Positions 13,696 through 43,239 of a stretch of 64,000 bases of DNA are shown here, piece after piece (position 1 is the first letter of the stretch; each line of letters opens with the position of its first letter). A program made the translations under genes and the position numbers. The DNA lies in assembly GCA_964019155.1 (NCBI GenBank), contig OZ025239.1:81167416-81231415 (forward strand). Reading direction: 5' to 3'. The notes below the pieces were generated by a model. The model was given only the letters and a program-made list of their open reading frames with translations, searched no databases and was not told the DNA's origin. Origin of the DNA: Osedax fenrisi. Lineage: Eukaryota > Annelida > Polychaeta > Sabellida > Siboglinidae.

Positions 13696-14134
13696 TATAC
13701 GTTTTATAGTATAAATTATATAAATTATCTTTAAAGCTTCTACAAAACTCGCGAAAGTTATTAAAAAACATAAATATTAATAGTATTTTTCGAACTTCAT
13801 TTGATATTATTTATATTATATTATGTAGTAATAATGTTTGATATGCATAACATTATTAATATAAAATTAACATATAGAAACGTGTGGATAAACCTATATA
13901 GGTAAATAGGTTCGTCGAAAATGTGGGTTTTGGGATATAACCCCTTCAAATGTAACTATGGGGCGGGATTCTTATCAAATATCTTCGCCAATATTTAAAT
14001 AATAAATATATGAAAATAATGAAGAATATGGTTATGAATAAATAGCGAATATTCAATATATAATATATATTTTAAATATTTTAATATATATATATATACA
14101 TAAATTACTATATTATAATAGTTGTATATACGAC

Positions 14135-14190
<56 letters not shown>

Positions 14191-14316
14191 ACGTATTTTA
14201 TGTGCCCTATTGTCCTGCAACCATAAACATATAAAAACTAATTTAGACGAACACGACATCACAATGTAAACTGTATGCATAAATATACGGCCAACTATTG
14301 TGAACAATGGCGTATC

Positions 14317-14386
14317 GACAATAGACACAGAGCTAGAGAGAAATGTAGATCTTTAGCGCTTTCTCTCTAGCTCTATGACAATAGAC
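14317..14386. mobile_element. Tiny foldback insertion flanked by a 10-bp direct repeat
   Basis: GACAATAGAC occurs at 14317-14326 and again at 14377-14386. The roughly 50 bases between are a near-perfect hairpin with arms AGAGCTAGAGAGAAA and TTTCTCTCTAGCTCT. A hairpin bracketed by a direct repeat looks like an internally deleted transposon with its target-site duplication. No transposase is present. Confidence 0.6.
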
Positions 14387-15302
14387 TACGTACAAATAAA
14401 CAGATGGCGTTCACGCGAAGCATCGTGAACAGTATTCATAAACTGATAGGAATGCTTTGTCTCGCGTGAATGCGCATTCACTATACAAGTAAGGGCAAGG
14501 ACGTGTCCTTGGTATGTGCTTAGCTAAGTCCATTCACGTGTCGTATGTTAAAATATGCCTACTAGGTGAATGATACAAACACGGAATAACGCGGGCATGC
14601 CCACTCGATGAATTCTGCCCACTCGATGAATTCTGCCCACTGATGATCATCGATAATAATGATTATGTTAACGTAACTATATTTCTGGGAATAGGCAGGA
14701 ATACCTACGTGAATTCAAATAATTATTATCAAATATCAAACAGTGTATTAATAATACAATAATACAAATTAGTAATACAATGTATTCGTTATTATATATG
14801 GTTATACTCTTTATCTAGCCTATATAAATATATTATAATTGTTATACCTATATTGTTATATAGACCTATAGTGTATACATCCGGTATTATATCAGATAAC
14901 ATATTTAAACGATATTACCATAGATATAGAGTGGTATATATATATATATATATATACATTAACTGTAATATATTTGCATTTTATCTAATATTATATTATT
15001 AAATCTATAAATAGCTTTAATATTATACACTATCTATAAAAGGTTTATACTACATAGTCTATATTTAATGTTTGTTATAGTTATATAGTAATTCATAAAA
15101 TTAAAGTTGATCAACTCTGCCTGCTAGCGGGGTAACTCCATGCTGCTAGTGAAGATTGTCTATATGCTTCACAACATCTTTGCTGATAGCGTCTACCTAC
15201 TTAGAGTGACAATTGATGTATTTATAAAGGAAGGCTCTTTTAACTATAAAAGTGAATCTCGATCTGGGTGAATGACTTACAGTAGGTATGCCTCATCAAA
15301 TA

Positions 15303-15578
15303 GGGGAGAGTACTCGAATACCGACACCCTAAATATAAATCACCATAACTTTATTATATCTCAATTAAATATTTCCAAATTTTATTTATATGTGTTAGGT
15401 AGGTAGGTGGGTAGGTAGGAATATACATAAAATAGCTATTTTAAAATTTAATTTAGTTTGTTATCTGTAGTTATCTTGTTATATAATCAGATTTAAATGG
15501 GCGTTACTTTTAGTTAACACACGCAATTAATATATTCTTAATATTTAACAATATAATGTTAAACCATAAAGGTATGTA

Positions 15579-15633
<55 letters not shown>

Positions 15634-16132
15634 ATAAGTTATAAATTATAGTTATATATATTAATGTAATGAATATTATCATAACTCACACACATTATAA
15701 ACAAATAACGCTGATATACCTATAATTGAAAGGGTATCGATATTACATGCAATTAGGGTGTCGGTATTATGAAAATGTATGTTGCTTAGGTAAATGTTAA
15801 TAACTTTGCAACAAATTATTAAAAATACAAAATATTTTCATCACATTGTAAAATATAAGTAGGTCTATAAGATGTATATAAAATATTTAAAATATCTAAT
15901 TTTTTAAACGAATGAGAATCGATTTCAAAAATTTCATAAATTTAGAATTGTAACGAAAAATTCAGTTTTTTGATTATAATTAAACAAATATTTAACAAAA
16001 ATTATACTTATATGAATTAGAATTATATTAATTAACATTTCATACATTAATTATTTGTTGATTGGAATTATATGTTAGGAGATCTCTAGGGTGTCGATAT
16101 TACGTGCATGTCGATATTATAGCACTCTCCCC
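15303..16132. mobile_element. MITE, about 830 bp, TIR beginning GGGGAGAGT, TA target duplication
   Basis: The left end reads GGGGAGAGTACTCGAATACC and the right end is its imperfect inverse; both outer edges abut TA. The motif TAGGGTGTCGATATTA or its variants is repeated inside near both ends (about 15745, 16090 and 16110), as expected for transposase-binding subterminal repeats. There is no open reading frame. The TA target and internal repeats suggest a pogo/Tc1-mariner relative, which is an inference. Confidence 0.7.
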
Positions 16133-16411
16133 TAACACCAGGTACTACACCCACTGCATTATTAATGTAATTTGTAGGAATTCAATGAGTAGGTGGTTCC
16201 TATAATTCGAGTTTATTTCATAAAATAACATATGAGATTTATTTGCATCATAGACACTAGACTCAATATCCATTATTTGCATGCATGTATATAATATTGT
16301 TACAGATAACGTTACAGTATTAGCAAAGCCCTTTGGTATTATCATGGTTATACATACAACTGATATCATCAATGTGTAATATATGTCGTAATGTTACTAT
16401 AGTAACACTAC

Positions 16412-16467
<56 letters not shown>

Positions 16468-17127
16468 ATATTAGATTCATATTATATATATATATATGTA
16501 TAGGTATTCCATGGAATATATTTGGACATGCATGTGATATATTTGGTTACTTAAAATATATAAGCACAATATTATCAAGGACTATTTATGGTTTAAAGTA
16601 CTATTACCTAAAAGTAATGCACCACATGGTATATATATATATATATATATATATTTAGTGGCATGTATACTCATATTTCAAATATATCAGAGATCTTCAT
16701 TTATTTATACAAATACATTGATATTTTTAATTTATATTTTTATATACATATTTGATTATTAACCCATTATTATCCCATTATTAACCCATTAATATCACGT
16801 ATTTGTTCACTAGATTTCTATGTATATATATTCTATAGAATGTTTTCTAGTTTATTTGTGTCATCATTTTAAATAGTATAATGTATATTCAATTATATCC
16901 GTATTATTATACAATTAGGTATATATGTAAACCATTAATAGAGTTTACTCATTTATTTGTATATACAATTCAAATATATACTCCTGGACCATGATGCAAT
17001 TACGCTAATATCATTCAAGAGTAAAATAAAAGTGTTGAAGTACAAAAGTTAACATACGTCTTAATACGTTAACATACGTTAATATAACATGTTATTTTAT
17101 ATAACCCGATATAAGCCATGGTATATA

Positions 17128-18133
17128 GGGGAAAGTCTCGTATTACCGACCCCCTCCTAATACCAACCCCTCTCGTATCTCAGTAACTATAAGAGATATC
17201 AAAAAATTATATATGCATGAACTGTTAGAAATTTAATTATAAATAAGAATAAGTATATTGTTTTACAAAATATTCAATCCTACAATTTGTATTGGATAAA
17301 ATGTAATATTCTGTTTTTACTTTTTAAATATTTGTATAATACATTTTTTTTAATCATTGTAAATACTTTATTAATTAAAATAAAACTTAATACTGCACAT
17401 AATATTGTAGATCAATAAAATGTTTATAAATATTATAAAAATATTTCAATTTGAATAACTATTAACCAAAATATCTTAATTATAGCAACCCATCTGATTT
17501 TCCTGATACCGACTCCCTAAATTACCCTAATACCGACCCCATGTGATTTACAATATCCAATAAAAATAGATCAGTATTTTACTTTAAAATATGTTATAAC
17601 TTGTTTGTGTATACACATGATACACATGATATATCATTGATATAGATTAAGGATTCATTATTCCATTCGATTATATACATATATTTAGTTATAAATCAGT
17701 ATGCATACTGATTTATAACTAAATATTAAATAATAATATACACTATTTTAATATAATTACTATAAAGTTTAAATTTAAATTTAATATTACTATTTAAACA
17801 TAAATTCAATACAAAATAATCTCGTGCATGTTATAATTAATTATATTTATGAATATCTACTATGTTGGTTGGATATTATAATACTAAAATAGTTATACCA
17901 CGATTATTTTAGGGGGTCGGTAATAGGAGAAGGGGGTCGGTATTAGGAACATGTATCCGATTACCGACCCCCCTGTTTATTCTTGTAAAAATAATTATAT
18001 CGAAAATTTAAAATAGCCACATTATTCATTGCCATAATATTACCCTATTTACAAAATTCCAAATAAATATATTTAATATTGAATAAGTTATTACACATAA
18101 TCATTTAGGGGTCGGTAATCGGAGACTTTCTCC
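17128..18133. mobile_element. Related MITE, about 1.0 kb, TIR beginning GGGGAAAGTCTC
   Basis: The left end is GGGGAAAGTCTCGTATTACC. The right end, read inverted, is GGAGAAAGTCTCCGATTACC, and both are flanked by TA. Repeats of the type GGGGTCGGTAAT occur internally near 17510-17545, 17910-17975 and 18107. No transposase frame is present. It shares its design with the element at 15303, and a 46-bp perfect palindrome lies close to its centre. Confidence 0.7.
17681..17726. repeat. 46-bp perfect palindrome inside a MITE
   Basis: The sequence from 17681 to 17726 is identical to its own reverse complement, centred on ATGCAT with no loop. It lies almost exactly at the midpoint (about 17630) of the 17128-18133 element, which suggests that element was built from two inverted halves. 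Confidence 0.9.
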
Positions 18134-18205
18134 TAGCTATAGTTATAGCAAAGTTTTTTACCGAAGAGAAAAATATTTCAATATAATTAATGAAATTAAT
18201 AGGTA

Positions 18206-18260
18206 GGGGAGAGTTGGAAGAATTGAACAGGTAGGAGAAATGAGTCACTAAAAAGCGTAT
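18206..18260. mobile_element. Single TIR-like end (GGGGAGAGTTGG) of a third related element
   Basis: TA followed by GGGGAGAGTTGGAAGAATTG occurs here, the same design as the ends of the two neighbouring MITEs. I could not find a matching inverted end downstream. It may be a solo or decayed element. Confidence 0.4.
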
Positions 18261-19499
18261 ATACCTTATATCAATAATTATAAAAATAATAACTATAGTT
18301 ACTAAGTAATCCAATAAGAATGAGGTTTTTTTGTCATGACATAATATTTTGAAAATTTCATTTAGAATTTTATTTATTTATTTAATAATATTTAATAATA
18401 TAAGGATAAATACTAAAATTATGTATGAATACATTATTTGTATAATTATTTGTATACTAGCTACAAAATAAAATATTCTATGGGATATGCTATATATTTT
18501 AAGGATTTAAAAAACAACTCCCGAAAAAGGAGACTTAAGTCTAATTGAGTCTCAATTGAACCACCTAAAATGGAAATAGTTGAACAATTATTATATTATT
18601 ATATTTTCTATGAACATTTATTTAATTTATATATAATTATTGTATAGTGTTTATTATTTATATAATGTATAACCTATATATATAGAGAAGCACATAAATA
18701 AGGTCGAGAAGATATGTCTTCCCCAACATTTGTGTGGAAAAAAGTTGCTTATATAATTATTGAACAGTACTAACCTTGGGTTAATAAACACATATAGAAA
18801 TACCTATACATATACATATAGGAATATAGGAACACCTATGAATATAATACTTTATTTTATAACGTAAATACAATACCTTTGTAAACAATTAAATAAAATA
18901 CAATCCTTTTATTTAATATAAATTACAGTTTGTTATTGAATTATATAATTATGTTTACTATAAAACCTACATTAAACTTTAAATTAACTGGAAAATATTA
19001 ATATAATCATAAAATAAAATGTATAATAGCTAACAATAGTTATTAACTCATAAATAAGTACTCAAAATAAATAATAAAAAGTTAATGATGATTACAATTG
19101 CCAGTTGTATGGACAATATACCAACAAATCTGGTAAATTTCACCTTCCACATATAAAGATATCTAAATCGTTATTGAATCAAATATAGGTATATAATTTT
19201 CTGTAAATAATTGTAATCAACCAAAAGTATTGTAGACTATATTTAATATTGACTAATATATTAAAGTTGAAAACTATCTATATTTCAACTAATAAATTTT
19301 AAATATATAATACGTTTTATTTAATTTTATACATATGATTTTATTATAATATTACACAACACAAATAAAGTTGATCATATCTCACTATTTTGTGGGAGAC
19401 ATGAGCCATATTTTATTTATGTATATGATAATATAATTATAATTGTTATTCAATTGAATGGTATTAATCCCATTTTTTACCATGGGCATTGCTCTGATA

Positions 19500-19550
<51 letters not shown>

Positions 19551-19930
19551 TATTACTCATGTAATACATTTGTATATATATATGTAATTTATGATGGCCT
19601 ATTGAGTGTAGAAATAATAGATTTTAATCATATAAATCTAGGGTAAGAATACTATCAAACCTATGAAGGATATTTTGTGTACTATTATACATAGGATACA
19701 TAGATTTATAACTATGTATATTAGAGTGAGTCTCGCTGAATATATATGATTATAACTACATATATATATATACATATTAATTATTAAGTATATACCTATG
19801 TATCTGTTACTAACGAATAGTCTAGATCTATTATATAATATATTATATTAATTTATATTATACCATATATTTGTATTTCACACACTATAGTGTATATACT
19901 AACTACACTGGTAAACTTTAAATATATGTA
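18261..19930. other. Intergenic AT-rich stretch
   Basis: No gene or clear repeat was seen apart from a (TA)n tract near 19507-19550. Confidence 0.5.
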
Positions 19931-20068
19931 GTATCAAGACCTCCTATAACACCGAGGTTATAGGAGGTCTTGGTAGTATACGGTATGCATTATACGTATA
20001 ATGTATATAAACACCTCATACAACCAAGACATCCTATAACTTCTCGAGGTTATAGGAGGTCTTGATAC
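19931..20068. repeat. Double foldback with four arms
   Basis: GTATCAAGACCTCCTATAAC at 19931-19950 faces GTTATAGGAGGTCTTG at 19957-19972, forming a first hairpin. A second hairpin, CCAAGACATCCTATAAC to GTTATAGGAGGTCTTGATAC, ends at 20068. The outermost arms also pair with each other across the whole 138 bp. The layout suggests a palindromic foldback element. Confidence 0.85.
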
Positions 20069-22795
20069 AACCTATAGATTGTGGAAGGGCTTGATTATAC
20101 CAACTATTTTCATTCTGTAATTAGGCGGGTATATTCTTTGCACTTCCGTTACACGTTAAAATCAAAACAAATACTCTTTGATGATGAATTTTTATAAATA
20201 ATTTAATATAATATTAATTTGAATATTATAGTATACATTGTATAGTAATAGGTACATTTAATGAACGGTTAATATTATAAATAAAATTAATAAATAAAAA
20301 GATAAATATATTGAAATTTTAAAATATTGTATAACATATATTATATATTATATTAAACATATTTTAAATTACAATTAATAATTGAATTATATTATAATAA
20401 TTATAGATAAATTAAATTTAAAATATGATATTCTACTAATGTTAATAGTAGTACTAACTTAGTAGTAATACACTACAACAGTTATCATACTATTATTATA
20501 ATGTAACCTATTACTTTTATGCTAGAATTTAATTATTATATTAGTATGCTTATTTAAAAACTATTTGAAAATATTACTACTAATTTTGAAATAGGAATAC
20601 GTGTATATTTTAAACGGATGGTACGGACTGTAGGACAAAATTAAATCACTATAAATAGCGAAGTTCACGCGTTACGCACGCGAATACATTATTATTAGTT
20701 ACTAATAACCTATTATTATAATAGGTTATTATAATAATTATAGTATTTTAAATATTAAATACTAGTAATAATTTGATTATTAATGTAGGGTTCCGCATCA
20801 AAGTAGGCACATTTTTAAAATGATTTTATTAAATACAATACAAATCGTGTACTAACCACAATATTTTATAAGCTCACTTCGGGATATAATGCAGCTACAA
20901 AAATAGAAGAATAAAACTAAACCAAATAAATTAAAAAACCCAAAAATATCAATTCGTAAATAGGATATTACTCATATTCGTATGTGTATATATCAAATAT
21001 ATATATATATATATATATATAAATACGAATTGTATATATAATTTTTTGCCTACCGTCCATAATATTTAATTAAGCTCATTATAATTTATATAAGAAAATT
21101 TGAAGATATATTTTTTATAAAATCCTTACATAATTATTACGAAAAAAAATATATTTAATATCTATATCATATAACTATAGAATATGCCCACCAACGTTAT
21201 ATTTATATAACTATAATATCAATTATAAAGTCGCTTTTAAAAATAACATCAGAATATTATATTCAATATTATATTGAATATATATAAATAAATATTATAT
21301 TTAATATATACCCATATATTGACTGTATATTAAGTCATTAATTAAGTATGATTCATTAATTTAATTAATGGTTGAGTATATTTTTGTATTAATAATATTT
21401 TAATGCATTCATTTAATTTAAAAAACCAGTCAGTTAGTACCAAGTCAATTAGTACAAATGCATTCCTTACCATAACAGCAATCAATTTGACTTATACATA
21501 TGGTACAATTTCGCTTTCTTTCTGTACTAATTGACATTTTTCTTGATATGGAATGATTTGTACCCTTTAATTCTTATTTAATTCAATATTGAAGATAACA
21601 TAGTAATGTACTCATTATTTAACTAAATATTTAATATACTATGGAAATGATAAATTATTGAAAGATCACTAAAAATTAATGTATTTAAATTACATAATTT
21701 CATATTTTAATATAGAATGCACTTCATAGTATGCGATCATGTTCGCTATTAACTCACATCGTAAATATCAATTAAATAAATAAATTATAAATATTATATA
21801 CAAATATTAAATCATCAATAAAAGAAAGGATTGTTATATAAAGATATATTTGTGAACCTAAATTTATTTAATCAAGTCGTAATAATATTGTTCATATTTT
21901 ATGACCTATCTTATTATTTACCTTATTATTTACCTATTAACTTACCTTATTATTTACCAGAGCTATTCTCCTAAAATTTAATATATAATATAATTTAAAT
22001 TAATTGTATCTCTACCCCTAGATATATTTACCTTTATTTCTAAGGAGTAATAGAAATAGTTTAATCCTCATTCCTATATATCCTTTATTATCTCCTAACT
22101 AAAATCTATTTTATCTCCATAATTTTAGTTATTTACTTTCTAATCTACATAGAATAATTATATATGGTGTTCTCCATGATTTATTAACATGTATTGTGAA
22201 TATTGTTGTAGCACAATGTGTCTACTAGAAATTCGTTAGCTAAGCTAACTTAGCTTTACTAATGATATCTACGTAGATCTACTGTACGCGAACTTAGTTT
22301 ATTATGAATTAGTCCCACTGTTAACTTACTATTTAATTAGGTGCCATAATCTCTTAAATGCATCGTATACATGTATACTATTCATAGTTCATGAACCATA
22401 ATTCAGAATTTCATAGTTGGAATCTAATTAGAGATGTGAGTTATTATTCATTATGAAAACCTAATATACTAGACAATTTCCGATTATATGTACCTTAAAA
22501 GTTTCATTTATAGGAAATAAATCTTAATCAATTAATTTAAAATGTTGTTATAGAATGTTAGATAATAATATTGTATACTTAATTAAGCTTTATAGGTAAT
22601 ATCTATTAGATAGTATCTATTGACTTCTGTAACCTCGGTTATTGTGAATGACATGCCTCTTATCATATTCAATTCTGTTTTTAATAATATGATAATTTCT
22701 TTAAAAAATGTTTATAAAATACTATTTATAGCTCTACAAACAGTGTGTAATACACTATAATATTATTATTGTGAGGGTTTTAATAAAATTTTAAT

Positions 22796-22798
<3 letters not shown>
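20069..22798. other. Intergenic AT-rich stretch
   Basis: No gene is supported. At 20865-20915 there is a copy of the dispersed word GCTCACTTCGGGATATAATG followed by CAGCTA, related to the tandem array at 59590-60190. Confidence 0.5.

Positions 22799-22839
<41 letters not shown>
22799..22839. repeat. (CT)n microsatellite
   Basis: An uninterrupted run of about 20 CT dinucleotides. Confidence 0.95.
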
Positions 22840-22846
<7 letters not shown>

Positions 22847-23114
22847 TGTATCTAGCTGTAGAATCAATAAAATACTATTTATACATCAAGTGTATATAGT
22901 GTGTATATACTTATACAGTGAATATAATACTTATACAGTATATATAATATATATTCATGTATATATCGTGTATATTCGTATATATATTGTATATTCGTAT
23001 ATATACATATTAAAATATACTGATCATATTTCATAAGAATATGTTGCATGTATATGTTACACATATATCCGTGATACATTATGAACTCGACATCTCTACG
23101 ATACCACTCCGCTA

Positions 23115-23365
23115 ATACTACATCTCCCCATCCACCTCCTTCATCACCACCTCATCCTCCTCCTCCTCCATCATCACCTCCTCCTTCTCCTCCTCCATCA
23201 CTACCTCATCCTCCTCCTCCATCATCACCTACTCCTTCATCACCACCTCATCCTCCTCCATCACCACCTCATGCTCCTCCTCATCCATTACCTCATCCTC
23301 CTCATCCATCATTACCCCATCCTCCTCATCCTACTCCATCACCTCATCCTCCTCTATTACCATCA
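23115..23365. repeat. Polypyrimidine-biased CCTCCTCATCC minisatellite
   Basis: About 250 bases are composed of permuted CCTCCT, CATCACC and CATCCTCCT units, almost free of G on the + strand. Translation gives a Pro/Ser/His-rich frame that looks like an artefact of the repeat. It lies about 0.7 kb upstream of the TM9SF4 start codon. Confidence 0.85.
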
Positions 23366-24076
23366 CCAGTGTAAGTGTATCACTAGTTTGACTATATGAT
23401 GTAATCATCGCCTCACAGTATCACAGTCGTAAATAGTGAATACATGTAAGGTATATAGTATATACTATGTTCTCCTTATGTATATACTATGTTCTCCTTA
23501 TGTATATGCTATATATAGACGAGGTTATACACAATACTAGTATCATTGATATATTGTGCTACACCCATACCTATTAGTAATGATACAAATACGGCATCTA
23601 TTGTGTGTACTTGTATAAATGTACAGCTATTATCAGTGATCTAGTGATATATCATTGATTAATAGTATACATATCCTGTATTGATTATATTTATATTGAC
23701 ATTATTTGATAAATTATAAACGGTACCTTCGATTGGAAATATTTAATGTTCAATACTACTATAAAATACTATGTGACATGTACTGATTATCATTATTATC
23801 TCTATTATTATCAGTGAAATAATCAAGTATTGATTATATATAAATTATATCTTATATATCAATTATATTCATTATTATACATTAATAATGTAACATTATA
23901 TTACTTGCTTTTTTACCTGATTTAAATTTAGATTATAAATCTATCATCTATAGTATTAACATTGTACAATAGTAACTTACTACTATTAGTAAGGCACACA
24001 TCCACACACACACATATATATATGAATTATAATTGAATACCCACCTTTATTCAGTAGGATTGTTTGCTGCTGTGAC

Positions 24077-41546
<17,470 letters not shown>

Positions 41547-42482
41547 GAAAGCGGCGAATGTGTATTATTTCAATCTTATGAAATTCTATATTATATTAAT
41601 GTATTTTATTGTTTAATTTTTACATATATTATTATTATTATTATATATAACTATATTATTCCATATTTGTATATTATTTGTTTATTGATATATTATTTAT
41701 TTTGTTATATTTATTATATATAACATTTGAAAATAAATTTAGTTGATATATAAATTATTTGAAAGATGTTATTTAAATGCTATGTTATTTAATGTAATAT
41801 TTGGTTTCATATTTGTATTCAATTATTTTTATTTTCTTTCTTATAATAAAATTATAATCATATTTTAACTATTCCATATTTCACAACTTACTATATTTAC
41901 TTCTATTTATATTTCTATTATAAATATTTTAATTACCCTTTATATAATGTATAGTTGTAGTATTATTAATACATGTAATCTACAATAGAAATGAAGCTAA
42001 TATAAAAATATTCATTTGTTTTATACAGTTATCTTTCAATTTATAGTAACTAATACATATTCTAATACAGTTTTTCTTGAGTTTTTTCACTATATAAATA
42101 TATTTATTTATATTATATATAAATTTCATTCACTATTGATATTAAAGACTTAATTGATTTGCTGTGTATTTCATTTTACTTTGATAATGATTTAAATAAA
42201 TACATTTTTTTTTTGTTCATTAAAGTTTATATTTTAAATTTGATTACATAACAATATTATTTCCAATATATGATTTTACATTCTATACAATTTTCTTGAA
42301 TAGATTTATTTCTATTTTATATTTTGTACATCATACATTTCATATATGTGCCTATTTATATTATTTATTTAATTTGTTGCATATATATTTATATGTTTAT
42401 ATGTAGATGTAAATTTCATTATCTTTTTAGGATAAGTATTGTATTGATTAATTTTATAATTATATATATTTTCAGTGACATT

Positions 42483-43076
42483 ATGACGCAAAAACAAGAT
42501 ATTAATGAATTAAAAAACTCTATTCAAGAACTGCGTACAGTTGTATCTGAATTAGTAAATAAAGTTGATGAACTAACTGCAGTTGTAAATAATAAAGATA
42601 AAACAATTATTGAGTTAGAACAAAAAATTAATAACCTTGAACAATTTTCAAAACAAAATAATATTATTATATCTGATCCTAAATTGAATTTTGATTTAAC
42701 TCAACGTAATCTAGCACCATCTTTCATCACATTTGCAAAGGAAAAATTAGATATAATTATACAACCGTATGACATTGTTAAGATACATAAATTAAAAAAC
42801 AACAAGAATAAACATAATAAAATTTTAGTCAAACTACACCATAACTCTACTAAATTTGAAATTATTAAAAATTCTAAAAAATTAAAAGGCACTGATACAT
42901 ATATAAATGAACATCTAACACAATTTAATTCTGATATTTTCTACAAAGCTCGACAACTTCGAAAAGATAAAGTGATATTACATTGTTGGACTATAAATGG
43001 AATAACTTTTATTATAAAAAACGAAGATTCGTCTCCAGTAAAAATAACAGATATAAATAAATTCTCTGATATATAA
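42483..43076 (+). CDS. LINE ORF1 protein (coiled coil plus nucleic-acid-binding C-terminal domain)
   Basis: This 197-codon frame starts at the ATG at 42483. The frame is open further upstream, but no ATG there is compelling. Residues about 5-60 form heptads of Leu/Ile/Val rich in Glu, Lys and Asn, as in a trimerising coiled coil. The C-terminal part contains DIVKIHKLKN, KILVKLHH, LKGTDTYINEHLT, KARQLRKDKV and WTINGITFI, the pattern of ORF1 proteins of many CR1/jockey-group LINEs (GT.IYINEDLT...AR..RK...W..NG.I). The family role is to bind element RNA and assist target-primed reverse transcription. It lies 163 bases upstream of ORF2. Confidence 0.8.
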   Translation: MTQKQDINELKNSIQELRTVVSELVNKVDELTAVVNNKDKTIIELEQKINNLEQFSKQNNIIISDPKLNFDLTQRNLAPSFITFAKEKLDIIIQPYDIVKIHKLKNNKNKHNKILVKLHHNSTKFEIIKNSKKLKGTDTYINEHLTQFNSDIFYKARQLRKDKVILHCWTINGITFIIKNEDSSPVKITDINKFSDI

Positions 43077-43239
43077 ATATTTTATTTTGTATTTATTTTT
43101 CGTTGTCGTTTGTTCTAATTTCATATTACATTCTATTTTTAACATTTTATTATAATTGGTATTTACATATATTTTTTATCTATATCTTTAATCTTTTATA
43201 TTATCTTATTCAATTTTAACTTTTTAATATTTGTACTAT

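Larger units (their letters stand above)
12923..15302. other. Intergenic AT-rich DNA with (TA)n tracts and two small hairpins
   Basis: No gene is supported. Long (TA)n tracts occur near 13256-13325, 13640-13685 and 14138-14188. Two inverted repeats, at 13219-13253 and 14317-14386, are listed separately. Confidence 0.6.

Noticed and set aside
23081..23374. Proline-rich protein frame on the + strand
   Set aside because: It coincides with a pyrimidine minisatellite, has no domain, and changes composition exactly at the repeat edges.
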